The notes below the pieces were generated by a model that was not told the origin of the DNA, ran no database searches, and was given only the letters and a program-made list of their open reading frames with translations. 64,000 nt of DNA from Thysanoteuthis rhombus (taxonomy: Eukaryota > Mollusca > Cephalopoda > Oegopsida > Thysanoteuthidae). Numbering within the stretch: the stretch's first letter is position 1; every line of letters begins with the position of its first letter. Where the stretch lies: NCBI GenBank assembly GCA_963457665.1, contig OY735201.1, positions 33,031,823 through 33,095,822 on the forward strand, in the 5' to 3' direction. The position numbers and the translations under genes were made by a program. Positions 1 to 12,965 of this stretch are shown here, piece after piece.

Positions 1-1312
<1,312 letters not shown>

Positions 1313-1622
1313 GACTAGGATACTCCTTGGTGTATGTTACAACTTTGGTAACTCTGGGCAAATACTTTCCGAGCGATAATAGTACCGTTCTCATGTTTTC
1401 CACCATGGGCTCAGCAGTCGGAATTATGATTTTTCCTCTCGTCTTCACGGAATTCATGGAATATTTTGGTTGGCGTGGAACTCTCATGATTCTGAGTGGG
1501 ATTTGTTTAAATTCCTTCGTATTCTCCCTCCTTATGACTCCGCCTGCACCAACGGTCAAAATGCCCGAAACTGCACCCGAGGAAAAAAAGGGAAGCATAT
1601 GGTTTGACTTTACTATTTTTAG
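1313..1622 (+). CDS. Transporter exon A (helices 4-6)
   Basis: The acceptor AG is at 1311-1312 and the donor GTGAGC starts at 1623. The exon opens with two bases of a split codon and closes with AG of an Arg codon completed in the next exon. The helix 5 signature of classical MCTs (YFxKRRxLAxG) reads YFPSDNSTVLMFSTMG here, so its basic residues are missing, which points to a divergent member. An alternative acceptor at 1289-1290 also keeps the frame open but does not match the family's start of helix 4 as well. Confidence 0.85.
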
Positions 1623-3575
1623 GTGAGCGTTCTTCCTTTCCTCCATTCATTTTTTGCTTTTACTGTTGCATCTTTCACTTTCTTTTGTAAATATAGAAAG
1701 CTGGTCCCATTTTAACAACACAAATGGAAGAAAATTTCTTTTTTCAATCATACTCCTCATTTCTTTGTTTTAAAATGTGTACATTATGAATGTTTACAAA
1801 GAAACACAGAGTAATTGTCGCTTTTAAGATCACCAAATATTTAAGCAAAACCTTTTAAAATAAATACTGAAAATTTTAATTTGTTAATTTATGCTTGTAG
1901 AAATTTAGCAACCGTTTCAAAATACTAACTTTCTCGATTCTCTAACTAAAAATATGCCCCTTCATTATTAAAACCTAGGTGTGAGAAATATGAACAGAAA
2001 TTTCCCCAGAAAATCGATATCAGAGAAATTTAAAGATCTGACAAAAATCAGCATATCATCCAATAAAAATGTAAGTTTTCGACATTTATTTATTTAAGGA
2101 CGAATTTGATAGTGAAATTTTTTTCCAAATATCAGAAAAGATTTTTTTCTTTCATATGATTCCTATTTCACCTTACTATTTTTTGATGATTTATTTTATT
2201 CACACATTGACGTTTTCATTGATTTTAACACATTCAACAGCAACAGATGAATCCCTCGAGATATTAATTGCATTTACCTTTTTTAGAGAAGCGCTCAGAA
2301 ACTGAGTTTAATCGATAAAAATGAAGAAGAATTTTCTTTTAGATATTAAGTTTCCAGATCAAATGCCTTAATCATAATTAGAATAAAACTAAAAAAAAAA
2401 AAGGCCAAGAAGAAAAATATTTCACTTAATCTAAAAAAAAAAACCCCGAAGTAAGACTCCCACTGAGGGTAATTCCGGGGCGCTTTTCTGATGAAAAAAA
2501 AAAGTAAATATAATTAGTTTCTCGAGGGATTTATCTGTTAAATGTGTAAACATTAATTGAAACAGCAGTGTGTAGATGAGGTAAATCATCAAAATGATAA
2601 GAATCATATTAAAAAAATCCTTTTTCCCGATATTTGGACTGAATAATAATTTTTTCGACCTTTAAAATTTTATCAAAATCAAATAATATGTTGATTTTTG
2701 CCAGATTTGTTAAATTTCTCAGATGTAGATTTTCCACTGAGAAAGCGTCCATCTTGTTCATACCTATTAAAACCGAAAATAGCATTGATGCTAACTTTTG
2801 GATTAATTCACATCCTTTTATTTAGACAGCATACAATTTATTATCCATTTTATAATCAAAAAAATTATCCAGAGACAAACATACACTACTTGAAAGATAG
2901 CCCTTTAGGGGAATTTCGTGAATTTAACTGACATACCGATTCCCCAAGTTAATCATATTTCTCTCTGTTTTATAATTTCGCATTAAATGCAATTGTTTTA
3001 TTTTTCAAGGTTTTGAATTAAAGTCTCAAGTCTTATTCCAAAATTTGAGCAAATCATTTTTATTGCTATTGTTTCCCAACGCGTTTCGTGCATCATTTAT
3101 TACCGTCACTTGTGTCAGTCCGTCTGTCCACACGATATCTCCAAAAGTTTTCGATGAAATTTTGTAGAAGGATGGGTAATGGGCTACGGAAGAAACGATT
3201 GAATTTAGGGTCGGATCCATTATCCAGGAATTTATTTGCAGTCACTTCTCTGGTATCATGAATATTTGTTTTCCATGACAATTGCGTTGGCAGAGGTCTG
3301 GTTATTTCGTGTTGAGCAAATAAACCTTCAGCTTCTACATCTACAATTTGCAGTAACAATCTTATCATTTTAGATCGAATTTTGAGCTTATTGTGCCTCT
3401 TTCATCTGATCAAATTCTATTGATAGCGCCGATAATTGAACAATGAATATAGGAAAAAAAAAAACATCGTCAACTGAATCATAACACTATTGTTGTTTTC
3501 TGTACATTATTTAAAAGGGCGGGTTAATTGCTGTGAAAATAAAGAATTGATAAAGATAAGATATTAGAAAGATAG

Positions 3576-3621
<46 letters not shown>

Positions 3622-6600
3622 GTCATTTGTCGTCTGTCGTTGGACGTAGACCTTCCCTAGGATTCGACAAACCTCTCCATCATAGGAGTCGCGGAGCCAA
3701 TACTTTCTTAACCTGTGCAGTTCGTCTCTCCATCTCCTATTTTATCGGCCTCGGTTTTGCATGCAATCTCTGGGGATCCATATCGTGAGTTTTGATGTCC
3801 ATCGGTTGTTTACCATTCTTGCAACATGACCAGCCCATTGCCATTTCAGTTTTCAAATAGATTCTATGATGTCTCTGACTCCTCTTTTTGTTCCTAATCA
3901 TTGTGCTGTATCATGATCTCTCCATGTAAGGTTGAGCAAGATTCTTTCATGTACACGTTGCATGGTTCTCAGTTCAAGGGTCAGTCTCTTCTGGTAGTGT
4001 TTGATTTAATTTGTTTTTTTTTTAAGAAATATTTTTCGTTACGTTCAGAACGTTGATGATGTTAAGAGTACATATACACTGCTTAGCAGAAAATAAACAG
4101 TCATTCTTCCTCTTACTCTCATTGAACCCCAAATTCTTATTGATCGGTACCAAATTACTCGCTGTTAACAAGATAGAGCAAACGTCCCCCCCTTCAACTC
4201 TCTTCCAATGAATGATTCGAAGTCACCAATCACTTTGCAATTAAACAGTCATTCATCAACACCTAGTAGATCCAGCTCGAAAAGCATGTCCATTTTAGCA
4301 CGAATATACACGGTAAATCCCCTCCAAATAAGAAAAACGTATTTTAGGGAGTGATTTTCAAAAACTAATTCACTAAAAACATTTCCAGAGGTCACATTGG
4401 TACATACAGAAAATGTTATGGGGTTATATTGAGTAGTTTCTGCGGCAGGCTATCACAGACCAACGGCTGGGTATACAGACGTTTGGTGAATTATAATAAA
4501 ATGCTACAGATACGTAAAAATTGCACAATAATAATGATAATAATAATGCCCAAAGACACTGAGGGCGAGACTGGAGGAGCTCAGGATAAAAGGAAGGATT
4601 GAGACTGTACAGACCACAGCACTGCTAGGAACTGCATGTATACTGAGGAAAGTGCTAGAAATATAAGGACTGCAACACAAATGGTAACAAATGTTAGAAG
4701 AGGCCTAATAGAGGAAGGAAAATGAATGCGGAGATGTGAACCACAGCACTGTCATGACAGGCGATGGAGAGGAGAGATATTGGCTGAAGACCTGAGGAGA
4801 CTTATTGTCACTCAGCCTTCAGCAATGAACACCGGGCAACTGGTGTAATACTGTAAACCACAGTATTACTGTGGTCCATGAGAATGAGGAGAAGAGGGTT
4901 GGAGACTTGAGGAGACTTGCTGTCACTCAACCTCCAGCAGTAACCATCAGGCAACTGGTGTGAAATTGCAAATAATAATAATTATAATGAGGAAGAAGAA
5001 AAGGACTATATCAGGTTATCGTGGACAAGGGAAAGTGAACCTGCCAGAGACGTGATTGTGCCTGGACTACTGAAGTCTACACGAATACAGAGAAGAGTAC
5101 TGGAAATATAAGACTAATGACTTCCAATCATAGCCGAATAGTTAGAATGAAGAAGACATGTATAAGCACAGTGGGATGGGGTGTACGATACAAACCACAG
5201 GACTGCTATGACATGTGAGGACCCTGAGAGAAAGGCCGGAGATCTGGTTAGACCTGCAATCACTCAAACTTCAACGATTACCACAAGACATCTGGTGAGA
5301 AAATATTAAAACCACAGCACCTCTGTGGATTGTGAGAATGCTGAAAGTGGGGCTGGAGACTTGAGGAAACTTTTCAAGGCGCAAAGACCCTCTCTGGGCC
5401 CCTAAATCTCCAGCTGCACCACTGTCGCACCATTCCATTCAGTCCTGTAATTATATTTTTGGCAGGCGATCTTTATTTTGTAAGTCTAACCAAGCAGATA
5501 ATATTCTTAAAACGCTATGATTCCAAGAGAAACCTTTTATGATTCAAGCCTCCATTGATAAAGATGAACTCACTTCACGTGGGGCTATTCTCTGCCGTGG
5601 CTCAAGTTCACAGCTATTTGTCTCTGTTGATTAGTTGACGGCATTTATCCGCCTCCCTTAGAGTGGGTCCCTACTTGTGTACATGTGGATAGAAACAAAA
5701 AATTATCTGCCCCTTCGGACGCCTCGGGCATCAGGCAATGAACATGATCGTACCACTTCAAGTGCAATAGGGGAGGTGTAACCGAGTGGGGAGTTGCAGC
5801 CAAGGTTGGGTGGCGGTGACAGTGGCCGTGGTGGGGTGGGATGGGTTCTCTCCTGGAACTTGACTTGATTTTTTTATATCACCTTGGTCACGAATGGCCG
5901 GGGGCGGCAGAGCCAGAAATCACGCTCAAAAAGAACAAGTCGATTCGTTGACTTCCACTTCTTCAACTACTTGAATCGTCGACAACAGTGTGTCTCATCG
6001 CCATTTTTCGAGTAGCTCCACTATTATTCCCTCGTCGGGTGTGACTCATCAACTCTTTCAACTAGTTTCAAATTAGTCCCTGTCGATATCTACGTCCGGC
6101 GCCTTGGCTCTCTTGATCAATCATAGTACATAAAGCTACTCCCTATCACAGTTTTTTTTTCACTGTCAGTTTCACTCCATGTCCTCGGATACGGGGTCTC
6201 ACAAGCTAAGGGCTATTTTCCTGTTGACACGGAAGGAAAAAGGAAAAAGAAATAGACATGCATTTGCACTGGTATTTCCCATACAGCATATAAAACTATT
6301 AGATTAAAACGATGAAAGATATAATTATGATACCCATGTCCGTTTGAATAGGAAACAGCTGCTCTTCACAAGGACATCAGAGTTTTCCATTACGCCCATA
6401 GAGCAACACTCTATCATACCAGACCCATGCTGCTTCTATCACACCAGCATTACTCTGCCAATTGGCGCTGCTACTATACTTGATCTCTTTCTCTAACACA
6501 ATTCAATCTTCTACCCCTGTCAAGGTAAAAACAGGCTTAACGTGAATTGTATGTTTTCGGAATCGACTCAGGAAAGGGTCATTTGGGCTCGATACAATTT

Positions 6601-9600
6601 GGCCATTTTTACCATGGACGTTTATTAAACGGGCTCTTTAAGGGTACATTTAAAAACTAACGATATATTGACCTACGCCTATATGCCCTTTTCTCTTCAA
6701 CACTCTGCTATTTATCGGTTTATTTTCCTTGTTGTTCTCTATGTAGCACATTTATTGCGCTGTTTTTATTTTGTCTCAGTTTCACCTCTTTCTTGCGTAA
6801 TGAACTTGTTGACTACACGGCTGTCTTTAGAGTCATTGATGAGTAGGTGGAGAGAAAATATTTATTCAGATCGTTGAGATCTCCCCATAAACTTGCACGT
6901 GGGGGTTTTGTCTTAATATTTACTTTATAAATATAAATATAAATATACACTGAACAACCGTATCGTCAAAATTTGAAGTCATGGAAAGAAATTCCACCGA
7001 AGGATAAATACGGTGTAGATGTTATTTCTATTGGAAAACATCTAAAATAGAGTTAAAAAAAATAAACTATGCTATTAATAAAACGGTCGAAATAAGGCCA
7101 CCAAAAAACAAGAAACAATTTTTTTTAGAAGGGATCGAACGGAGCACTGATGCCAATTTTCAAGTCTACCGACAAAACAATATGGCCACGAGCACCGGAA
7201 CACACAGATATAAAAAAGGGATAGAACCCTTCGCCACCTTTGGTGGTTATGGGTATTCAATATATATATCTATGTATATATAAGCCAAATTTAGAGCTAA
7301 GCTTGTTCAAGCGCTCCATTCATTCACTAGTTTACTTTCTATAGTCTTGCTTTGGTTGTTGTCATTCGATAAATAATCCGTCAGGCAATGATATCCTTAC
7401 GAAGTTACGGATGATAAACCTACACTTTGTGCTAGTTAACCTAACATAGCCACATTGCGTTAAACGGCGTCAATATGTTATTATTACCAGAAATAGAACC
7501 TGAAAACACTGTGATCGCAGTTTCTGGCTGAGAAAATTTATCCAAAGAGTGGTAATCGCCGCAGTGTTGTATTTATCAGACACGTATATGTGTATGCGTC
7601 GGGAGTCATAATAATCAATTCTTTGCTTTCAAAAGATTACATGTTCATGTAAAAATCAAAATATGGATTCAGATCCGTCAATATCTTGATAGACATTGTC
7701 TTTTTGAATACTGCTAGGCATGGTATTCATAGAAAAACGATGTCACTCAAAAGACAATAAGATGAAAAAGTTGGGATTTGATTTTTTGTTGCTTTATAGA
7801 TACTCACGTAAATGACGCTTTTGCCGACCGTTTGGCACGGTGTAGAGTCATTTCTTATTCATAGAATTTATATTTCCTCTTCATTCTTCAGCCTTTTCAT
7901 CATCAACATTTTCCTCATCAGCCTTTTCATCATCAGCATCTTCTCTTCATCTTTCTTGTTGCATTCTGAAAGCATTTAGTTTTTTCCTTAACTGTCTCTT
8001 TTTCTCTCTTTTTCTCGACCTTTTCCTCTTTTTCTGGAGATGTTCATCTCTTCCCTCACCCGCTTCTTCTTCCCTCCTTTTATCATTTCCCTCTGTCTTT
8101 TTGTATCATTCTGTAGTTTCGTATTATGAACGGAAAATGAGGGTTCAATTCAGCGTTATAGAACCCCCTGCTCCACCCTATTTTTGTGTTCGGGAAAACA
8201 AATCTCAATAAAATAAAGGGAAATGACCAAAATATTTCGAAGTCGTAATTTTCACAACCGACGGACAGTACGTGTCAAATTCAATCGATAGAACCCACTT
8301 TCCAAAAACATAATGTAACAGTTGCAAAGCAAAACAGTTAGAGCATTATAACAGTGGTGCTAAGAAACATACCTCCATTCTTACAGAAATTGAATCATTA
8401 TGATGTGAATATTGCATGTTCATCTTTTACTCACCTTTTTGTGTTTTTCAGGCCGGACTTTTTTTTTATCAATAGTAAGTAATTGCTGAACATACTGCAT
8501 GCTGTTTGGTAATTTCTTCTTTTTTAATGCAGATCCAAGAACTATATAATCTACCTGGTAGTTTTATGTGTTATAAGTGGCTCTATAACATCAGCTTTAA
8601 TAACCTTACCTGATATAATCAGAACAAGAGGTTTCTCATTGAAAAATGCGGCGTTTTTCCTCTCTGTGGAAAGTATTGCAGATATTGTTGGTCGGATATT
8701 CTATTGTCAGGTTATATATCATCATTTATACATATATACATGTGTGTATGCGGGTGTATGAGTGTGTGTAGGAAAGGTATAGCTCTCCCTAAGATTAAAG
8801 TAGTAGATGTCGATTTAAAATAAATGTCTATTTCACAACCTATTAATCGTTTATCAATGTAATGTTTGCAAATATTTAGCTGATTACAAATTCATATGAA
8901 TTTTATTTTAAATCGAAAATTACATTTTTTTTTAGAGGCACTAGCATCTATAGCGGCGATCGCCGTCACTGATTGATTGACAATCTGACAAATCGACACA
9001 GCAAACACCTCACATCATCTCCACGAAGCATTGGAAAAAATCATTTTGATCTGATGTGAAATGAAATTTTGTTATTCCGTCATCAGAACATGGAATTCCA
9101 TTTTACTACGTCAGAAGGCAAACACATGTCAGTAGGATATGCTTCTAGGATGAAATATGCTTTTTGCACCCTAACATCGACCGCTTCGTAAATGCACACA
9201 TTTTGCCTTGATACTGCATGACGTCATTCAAACGTCAGCTGTTTTACGGACGTAACGAATCACATGTTTTCGAAAGTTACTTAACCTTAGAAAAACTAGT
9301 AATGTTTTGGTTAAAAAAAAGTTTTATGCTTTCAATCCAAAAAAAGCCAAATAAGAAAAAGAACGTTTTTTTTCTCCAGTTTCTGAAAACAAAACAAAAA
9401 AATGTTCTATTTTCCATCGAAGGCAGCTTTAAAAAAAAAAAATGAATACATTATTTTCGAAAATTACTCACCTAAAAAATTCCTGTATTTATTTGTGTTT
9501 TCAATCCAGTTGCATGAAAAAGTCGAATATTAGATAGAAATAGGGAAAAGGTAATTTTGAAAGTTACCGACAGGAAAACGAAAGATAATTTAAAAAAAAA

Positions 9601-11943
9601 AAAGAAAGTATCTCCGTGTTTTCAACCCCACTGTTAGAGGACCTTTAAAAATCAGTTTTTCTCAATTTGACATATTTAAGGTGGTAACAAAGGTTATGGA
9701 TAGGAAAGCACAAAGAATTTTTTTCTATAGAATATTCAATTTGATCAAATTTTTACCCAGTGATGTGGAACGTTTGAGTATTTCTATTTTTTCTAATAAT
9801 CCTGTCATTAGGTTAGAGTGTCACTTTATTTAGTTTTACGTATGTTTTTAGAGGTCTATTTTTGTAATATATTTATGTAGCTAATGTTTGATGTATAACT
9901 TGAAATTTCAAAGTATTAAACAAAACTAGGATAATAAAATGAAATCTAAAGAGTTTTTTCTTCAAATTCCATCGTTTTTCAACTAAAATCTACGGTTCAC
10001 CATCCCTGCCTTTAGTTTATTTTAAATTACAAAAAATAAATAGATACGGTTTCAATTTCGTTCATAGCTAATTTAATCAAAATGCTGATAAGTATTTTTT
10101 CACACAAAATTATGAAAAAAGGGAAATGTTCATTTAATCCAAAGAATACCGTGAAGAAATTGTCTTACAGAATTTGCCAAAAAAAACCCCTATTATGTCT
10201 GTGTCTTTCATGCCACATAATTTCCTTCAGATAGTAATCCAAATGGGATCTCCTATACCCGATCATTGATTTTATAAAAAAATTTGACGATTCCAATCGC
10301 TCCCTATTGTTTATAGATGATATTCGATTTTTTAAAAATTCAATTGGATTGAAAGCACAATAGATTTTTGGGGGCGGGGGCAAGTGACATTCAAAAAGAA
10401 AAGAAGTACCTTCGATAAAAAAAGCACCTTCGAAAAAAAATACGTTTTATTCGTATTCGGCTTCTTGGGTTGAAAACACTGGACATCTCTTTTTTTTTTA
10501 ATAAAAAAAAGATTACTATTTTCTCAGGGTAAAGAAACTTTCGAAAATACATGTTATTTGTTTATGTTTGTAAAACGGCTGACGCTGGAATGACGTCATG
10601 CAGTGTCAAGGCAAAATGTGTTCCGGTCAATGTCGTGGTGTGAACAGTATCATTTGCCCAGCTTCTAGAGGAGGGGGACTTTTAAAGGCACCAAAGATCG
10701 TACTAGTACATCTATGGTCTGACTTTCAGGCTTGGTTGCTTGATTTCGATCTAATTTCACGAAAAGTATCTGACAATTCGATTGATCGTAAAAGCAACAT
10801 TTTTCTAAACTAATTAGCTTTTACACTCTGATGTATCCATTACATAAATAAATAATCATAATTCTAATACAAGAGACAAAATTACCGAATCTTGATTCTT
10901 GAAATGGCAGAACAATTAGAAGGACATTTTACATTTGTGCAGTTACATGCTTAATATATCTCGCTGTTTAATTGATAAATGAGATAATTATGTATTCTTG
11001 GTTATAAATAATTTCATTAAAATAGTACAACTCTGTGAACTATTTTTCTCTCTTCCTTATACTGACTAATCCTTCTTACTTTCCAGTTGTCCTGTTTTGA
11101 ACGTCTGACAAGCAGAATGTTATTCTTTGCTGCCAGCATCCTGTTTTCAGTGTCGCTTATTATCTTCCCGAATTTCAGTGATACCATCTCCTTATACTCA
11201 GGAACCTGCTTCATTGGCATTACAGCTGGAATGATTCTATCAGTTTATAACTTGGTTGTGCTTGATATTATTGGACCGGAGAAATATGCTACTGCCATGG
11301 GATTCGCTGAAAGTGTGTGTGGAATTGGAAATATTATTTTTGGAGCAGTCATTGGTGAGTGCACTGCATAAATATAAATAAACTGCGTTAGTGAAGACTT
11401 GTAAAATTGTTTTAAGAATATCTTTTTATCATTAAAAATAGAATTCTAACTGGGCATTAAATTGCTTTGTGTAAAATTAGGATGAATGAAAAGTTATATA
11501 TAAAAAAAAAGGCCCATAACAAATGAATGACACAAATTTTGCTACGAAAATAAGTAATTTTGCATTTAGTGTTCGTGAAATAAACGCACTTTTTCAAAAG
11601 CATCAACTGGTATTGTGCGTAAATTCCAACCTAATTGGAACAATTCAAATAAGATTGATTTAAAATGGTGAATTGGGTTCGATTTTCTAAAGTTTTGCAA
11701 AATCAGATAGAAGTAACCCCCACATTTATAAAGTACACTTGGAAATAATATCTAATGTGACCCATTAAGATATTTACTGTTTTATGTATTTCAGGTGCCG
11801 TTGGAGAAGCAAGTCATTCATTTGATTCAAGTATCTTCCTAATTGGTCTGATCAGTGTTGGCGTTTCTGGATTTGTGTCAATTATGCACATACTCTGTTT
11901 TATAACCCATTGCAGCAAACCCAGTCCACAGAGCAATCGATGA
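1313..11943 (+). CDS. Monocarboxylate-transporter-like MFS protein (SLC16 family), 3' four exons; 5' end outside window
   Basis: Exons 1313-1622, 8533-8710, 11087-11354 and 11795-11943 join with matching phases (2, 0, 1) and GT/AG borders. They give 300 residues after a split codon and end at TGA 11941-11943. Proteins of this family are 12-helix plasma-membrane carriers, usually proton-coupled, for lactate, pyruvate or related solutes. Seen here: GLGYSLVY entering helix 4, YFP...VG then FGWRG (helix 5-6 region), helix 7 after FDFTIFRSKNY, and a helix 8 with the family's Asp and Arg four residues apart (DIVGR). SLC16 knowledge says this Asp/Arg pair is functional. The loop between helices 6 and 7 is only about 25 residues and the C-tail about 15, both short. 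About 110 N-terminal residues (helices 1-3) should lie left of the window. The substrate cannot be told; orphan SLC16 members are equally possible. Confidence 0.85.
3020..3260 (-). repeat. Dispersed repeat with the GATATCGTGTGGACAGAC word
   Basis: On the minus strand the sequence reads ...TACAAAATTTCATCGAAAAC, then TTTTGGAGATATCGTGTGG, then ACAGACGGACTG. The same block recurs in weaker form three times at 15.98-16.41 kb on the + strand. A block of this kind followed by GACAGACAGAC is common in invertebrate interspersed repeats. It is non-coding, and both open frames over it are short. Confidence 0.55.
3578..3991 (-). mobile_element. RTE-like LINE 3' end, copy 1, with (ATG)n tail
   Basis: The element reads on the minus strand and ends at the (ATC/ATG)n run 3578-3621. 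It covers the C-terminal about 110 codons of the reverse transcriptase ORF (motifs LTWRDH, WAGHVARM, TTWIPRDH, RRTLKD in the better copies), here broken by stops and indels. The 5' side is truncated in CAGTCTCTTCTGG. It is degenerate and not coding. Confidence 0.85.
4549..5400 (+). mobile_element. Second LINE family: duplicated 3' end with internal minisatellite and (AAT)n tails
   Basis: Two head-to-tail copies of the end of a non-LTR retrotransposon are visible. Copy 1 (4549-4985) encodes TTALLGTACILRKVLEI then a stop, a pattern I know from the extreme C-terminus of a widespread invertebrate LINE ORF. Its 3' UTR holds about 115 bp units starting near 4736 and 4854 (AACCACAG...GGAGACTTGAGGAGACTTGC...AACTGGTGTGAAAT), and it ends in AATAATAATAATT. 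Copy 2 (4991-5400) carries the decayed STRIQRRVLEI-stop and two more units (5193, 5309). An (AAT)n run at 4529-4548 just upstream suggests yet another tail. All copies are 5'-truncated. Confidence 0.7.
5400..7000. other. Intron sequence without a recognised feature
   Basis: A GC-richer patch lies at about 5570-6200 (mixed G-rich and C-rich strings, for example around 5760-5850), unlike the flanking AT-rich intron. It may be a foreign insert or an old element. No frame gives a recognisable protein and no terminal repeats were seen. Confidence 0.4.
7003..7256 (+). repeat. Dispersed repeat E, copy 1
   Basis: The segment matches 12966-13312. Both contain GAGTACTGATGC-like words, TTTTCAAGTCT, AAAAC..TATGG, AACACACA and the conserved end GGATAGAACCC followed by TTTGGTGG (the stretch CCACCTTTGGTGG is a short palindrome). 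The family is unknown and no coding frame is shared by the copies. Confidence 0.6.
7882..7945. repeat. Short direct repeat of CAGCCTTTTCATCATCA
   Basis: The word CAGCCTTTTCATCATCA occurs twice, about 30 bp apart, in a pyrimidine-rich CTT/CTC stretch (7865-8100). This is simple-sequence DNA in transporter intron A-B. Confidence 0.6.
8533..8710 (+). CDS. Transporter exon B (helices 7-8)
   Basis: The acceptor is TTTTTTAATGCAG and the donor CAG|GTTATA. The 178 nt encode RSKNYIIYLVVLCV through the Asp-x-x-x-Arg pair of helix 8 and end in phase 0 at FYCQ. The helix 7-8 loop has the family pattern of Pro-Asp, then an Arg, then Ala-Ala-Phe (LPDIIRTRGFSLKNAAF). Confidence 0.85.
9148..10672. mobile_element. 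Foldback-type inverted-repeat element in transporter intron B-C
   Basis: The two ends are long inverted repeats. The best-matched core is 9196-9252 against 10569-10620 (CACATTTTGCCTTGA, CTGCATGACGTCATTC, CGTCAGC, GTTTTAC). Similarity continues outward to about 9148 and 10672 and inward past the TTTCGAAAGTT words near 9270 and 10540. The left half also contains imperfect internal repeats of TTTCGAAA and GTTTTCAA(T/C)CC at roughly 100-190 bp spacing. No transposase frame is visible, so the element is non-autonomous. Each arm carries a perfect TGACGTCA octamer. No target-site duplication could be fixed. Confidence 0.7.
11087..11354 (+). CDS. Transporter exon C (helices 9-11)
   Basis: The acceptor is TTACTTTCCAG and the donor G|GTGAGT. 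The 268 nt continue in phase 0 and end with one base of a Gly codon. Three hydrophobic stretches are separated by SRM and by GPEKYATAMGFAES, the usual helix 10-11 loop of SLC16 proteins. Confidence 0.87.
11355..11794. other. Transporter intron C-D, nothing recognised
   Basis: This is a 440 bp AT-rich intron bounded by GTGAGT and TATTTCAG. I see no repeat copy or RNA gene in it. Confidence 0.7.
11795..11943 (+). CDS. Transporter exon D (helix 12, C-tail, stop)
   Basis: The acceptor TTTCAG is followed by GT, completing Gly. The exon encodes the last helix (IFLIGLISVGVSGFVSIMHI) and a short polar tail rich in Ser, Pro and Asn, ending at TGA. AATAAA poly(A) signals follow at 12163-12168 and 12485-12490. 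The second is inside repeat X1, so the first is the likelier end of the transcript. Confidence 0.85.
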
Positions 11944-12170
11944 ATGAGGTTGAAGGACGGGACAACCAAGCATTTACACAAGGTCCGAAAATCGAGAAAA
12001 ATAATGATTGAAAAGTTGGAGAAAATAATATCCTCATCAGGACCGGATTTAGGCCCAAACTAAAGCTACAACTTTTGGCCTCCTCAAACAATCTCTCTAC
12101 ATGTATTGCAATCTAAAAGGGTCTCTCTAATGGTGATGTAACGATAGGGTGGAGGGATACTTAATAAATT

Positions 12171-12716
12171 GTCAACCAAAACTGTGGACATAGCCAACAT
12201 AGGTTTCTCCTGTTTTTAACTGATTCTGCCTGTCTGGCTATCTATATATGTGTTTGACACGCGTACATCATCATCATCATCAGTCTTTTAAGGTCCGTAT
12301 TTTGACATAGACCTTCTCCAGGATCTGCCACATTTCTCTGACATGGGCGTAGCGGAGCCAATATTTTCTAAATTTGTGTATTTCATCTCTCCATCTTGTA
12401 TTCTGTTGGCCCCGGCTTCATTTGTGATCTCTGGGGATCCATGTTGTGAGTCGTGATGTCCATCGGTTGTCTACCATCCGCTACAATAAAGCTAGAGGAT
12501 TGAAAATTTAAAAATTTAGAAGTTCTGTTTATGATATAAGTTTATGCTAAATTGGTTACTTAGGTTGTGTCTGGCATCAACGCTTGTTTTTTTTTCTATT
12601 CGGACTTTTTTTTAGTGATCCAACAAAAGGCAAGAGAAGTAACTTATTAATTGATCACTCCCAACACAGCAGGCTACTCCAAAGACGTTGGTCACATGTC
12701 ATTTTCTATTGATTGA
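12171..12716 (+). repeat. Interspersed repeat X, copy 1 (X1), split by a nested LINE
   Basis: The flanks 12171-12265 and 12481-12716 match the continuous copies X3 and X4. Shared landmarks are GTCAACCAAAA, CATAGGTTTCT, TCTGGCTGG-like words, GACACGCGTAC, GCTAGAGG.TTGAAAA, TAGTGATCC...CAAAAG, GAAGTAACTTATT.ATTGATCAC and CACAGCA.GCT..C. The LINE copy at 12266-12480 sits exactly between GCGTAC and the continuation, showing that X is older than that LINE copy. I see no terminal inverted repeats and no coding frame. Confidence 0.75.
12266..12480 (-). mobile_element. RTE-like LINE 3' end, copy 2, nested in X1
   Basis: It begins with (ATC)5 CAGTCTTTTAAGG on the + strand, which is the 3' tail of a minus-strand element, and runs to CCATCGGTTGTCTACCAT, where it is 5'-truncated. 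It covers only the last 60 or so codons of the reverse transcriptase ORF, with stops. Confidence 0.85.
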
Positions 12717-12965
12717 ATTACCACACCTACCTTTGTTACCAATTTCCAAATACAGCCTCTACTGCTCCCAATATCTGATGATCCCATCATTTGGACCTGG
12801 TTTTCATTTATCACTATAGCAGATATCGACGAAATTCCTGAAAAGACATTTGCATAAAACGAAAAAGAAATCAAACTTGCCATCACAGTCAATAATTGAT
12901 CAACTGTAGCATCAAATATCAAAGTTATGTAAAATAAATCCCATCGAAGAAAAAAATATGGTCAG

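Noticed and set aside
3581..3621. Regular trinucleotide runs considered as a CRISPR-like or satellite array
   Set aside because: There are no spacers. The runs are LINE tails and microsatellites of an animal genome.
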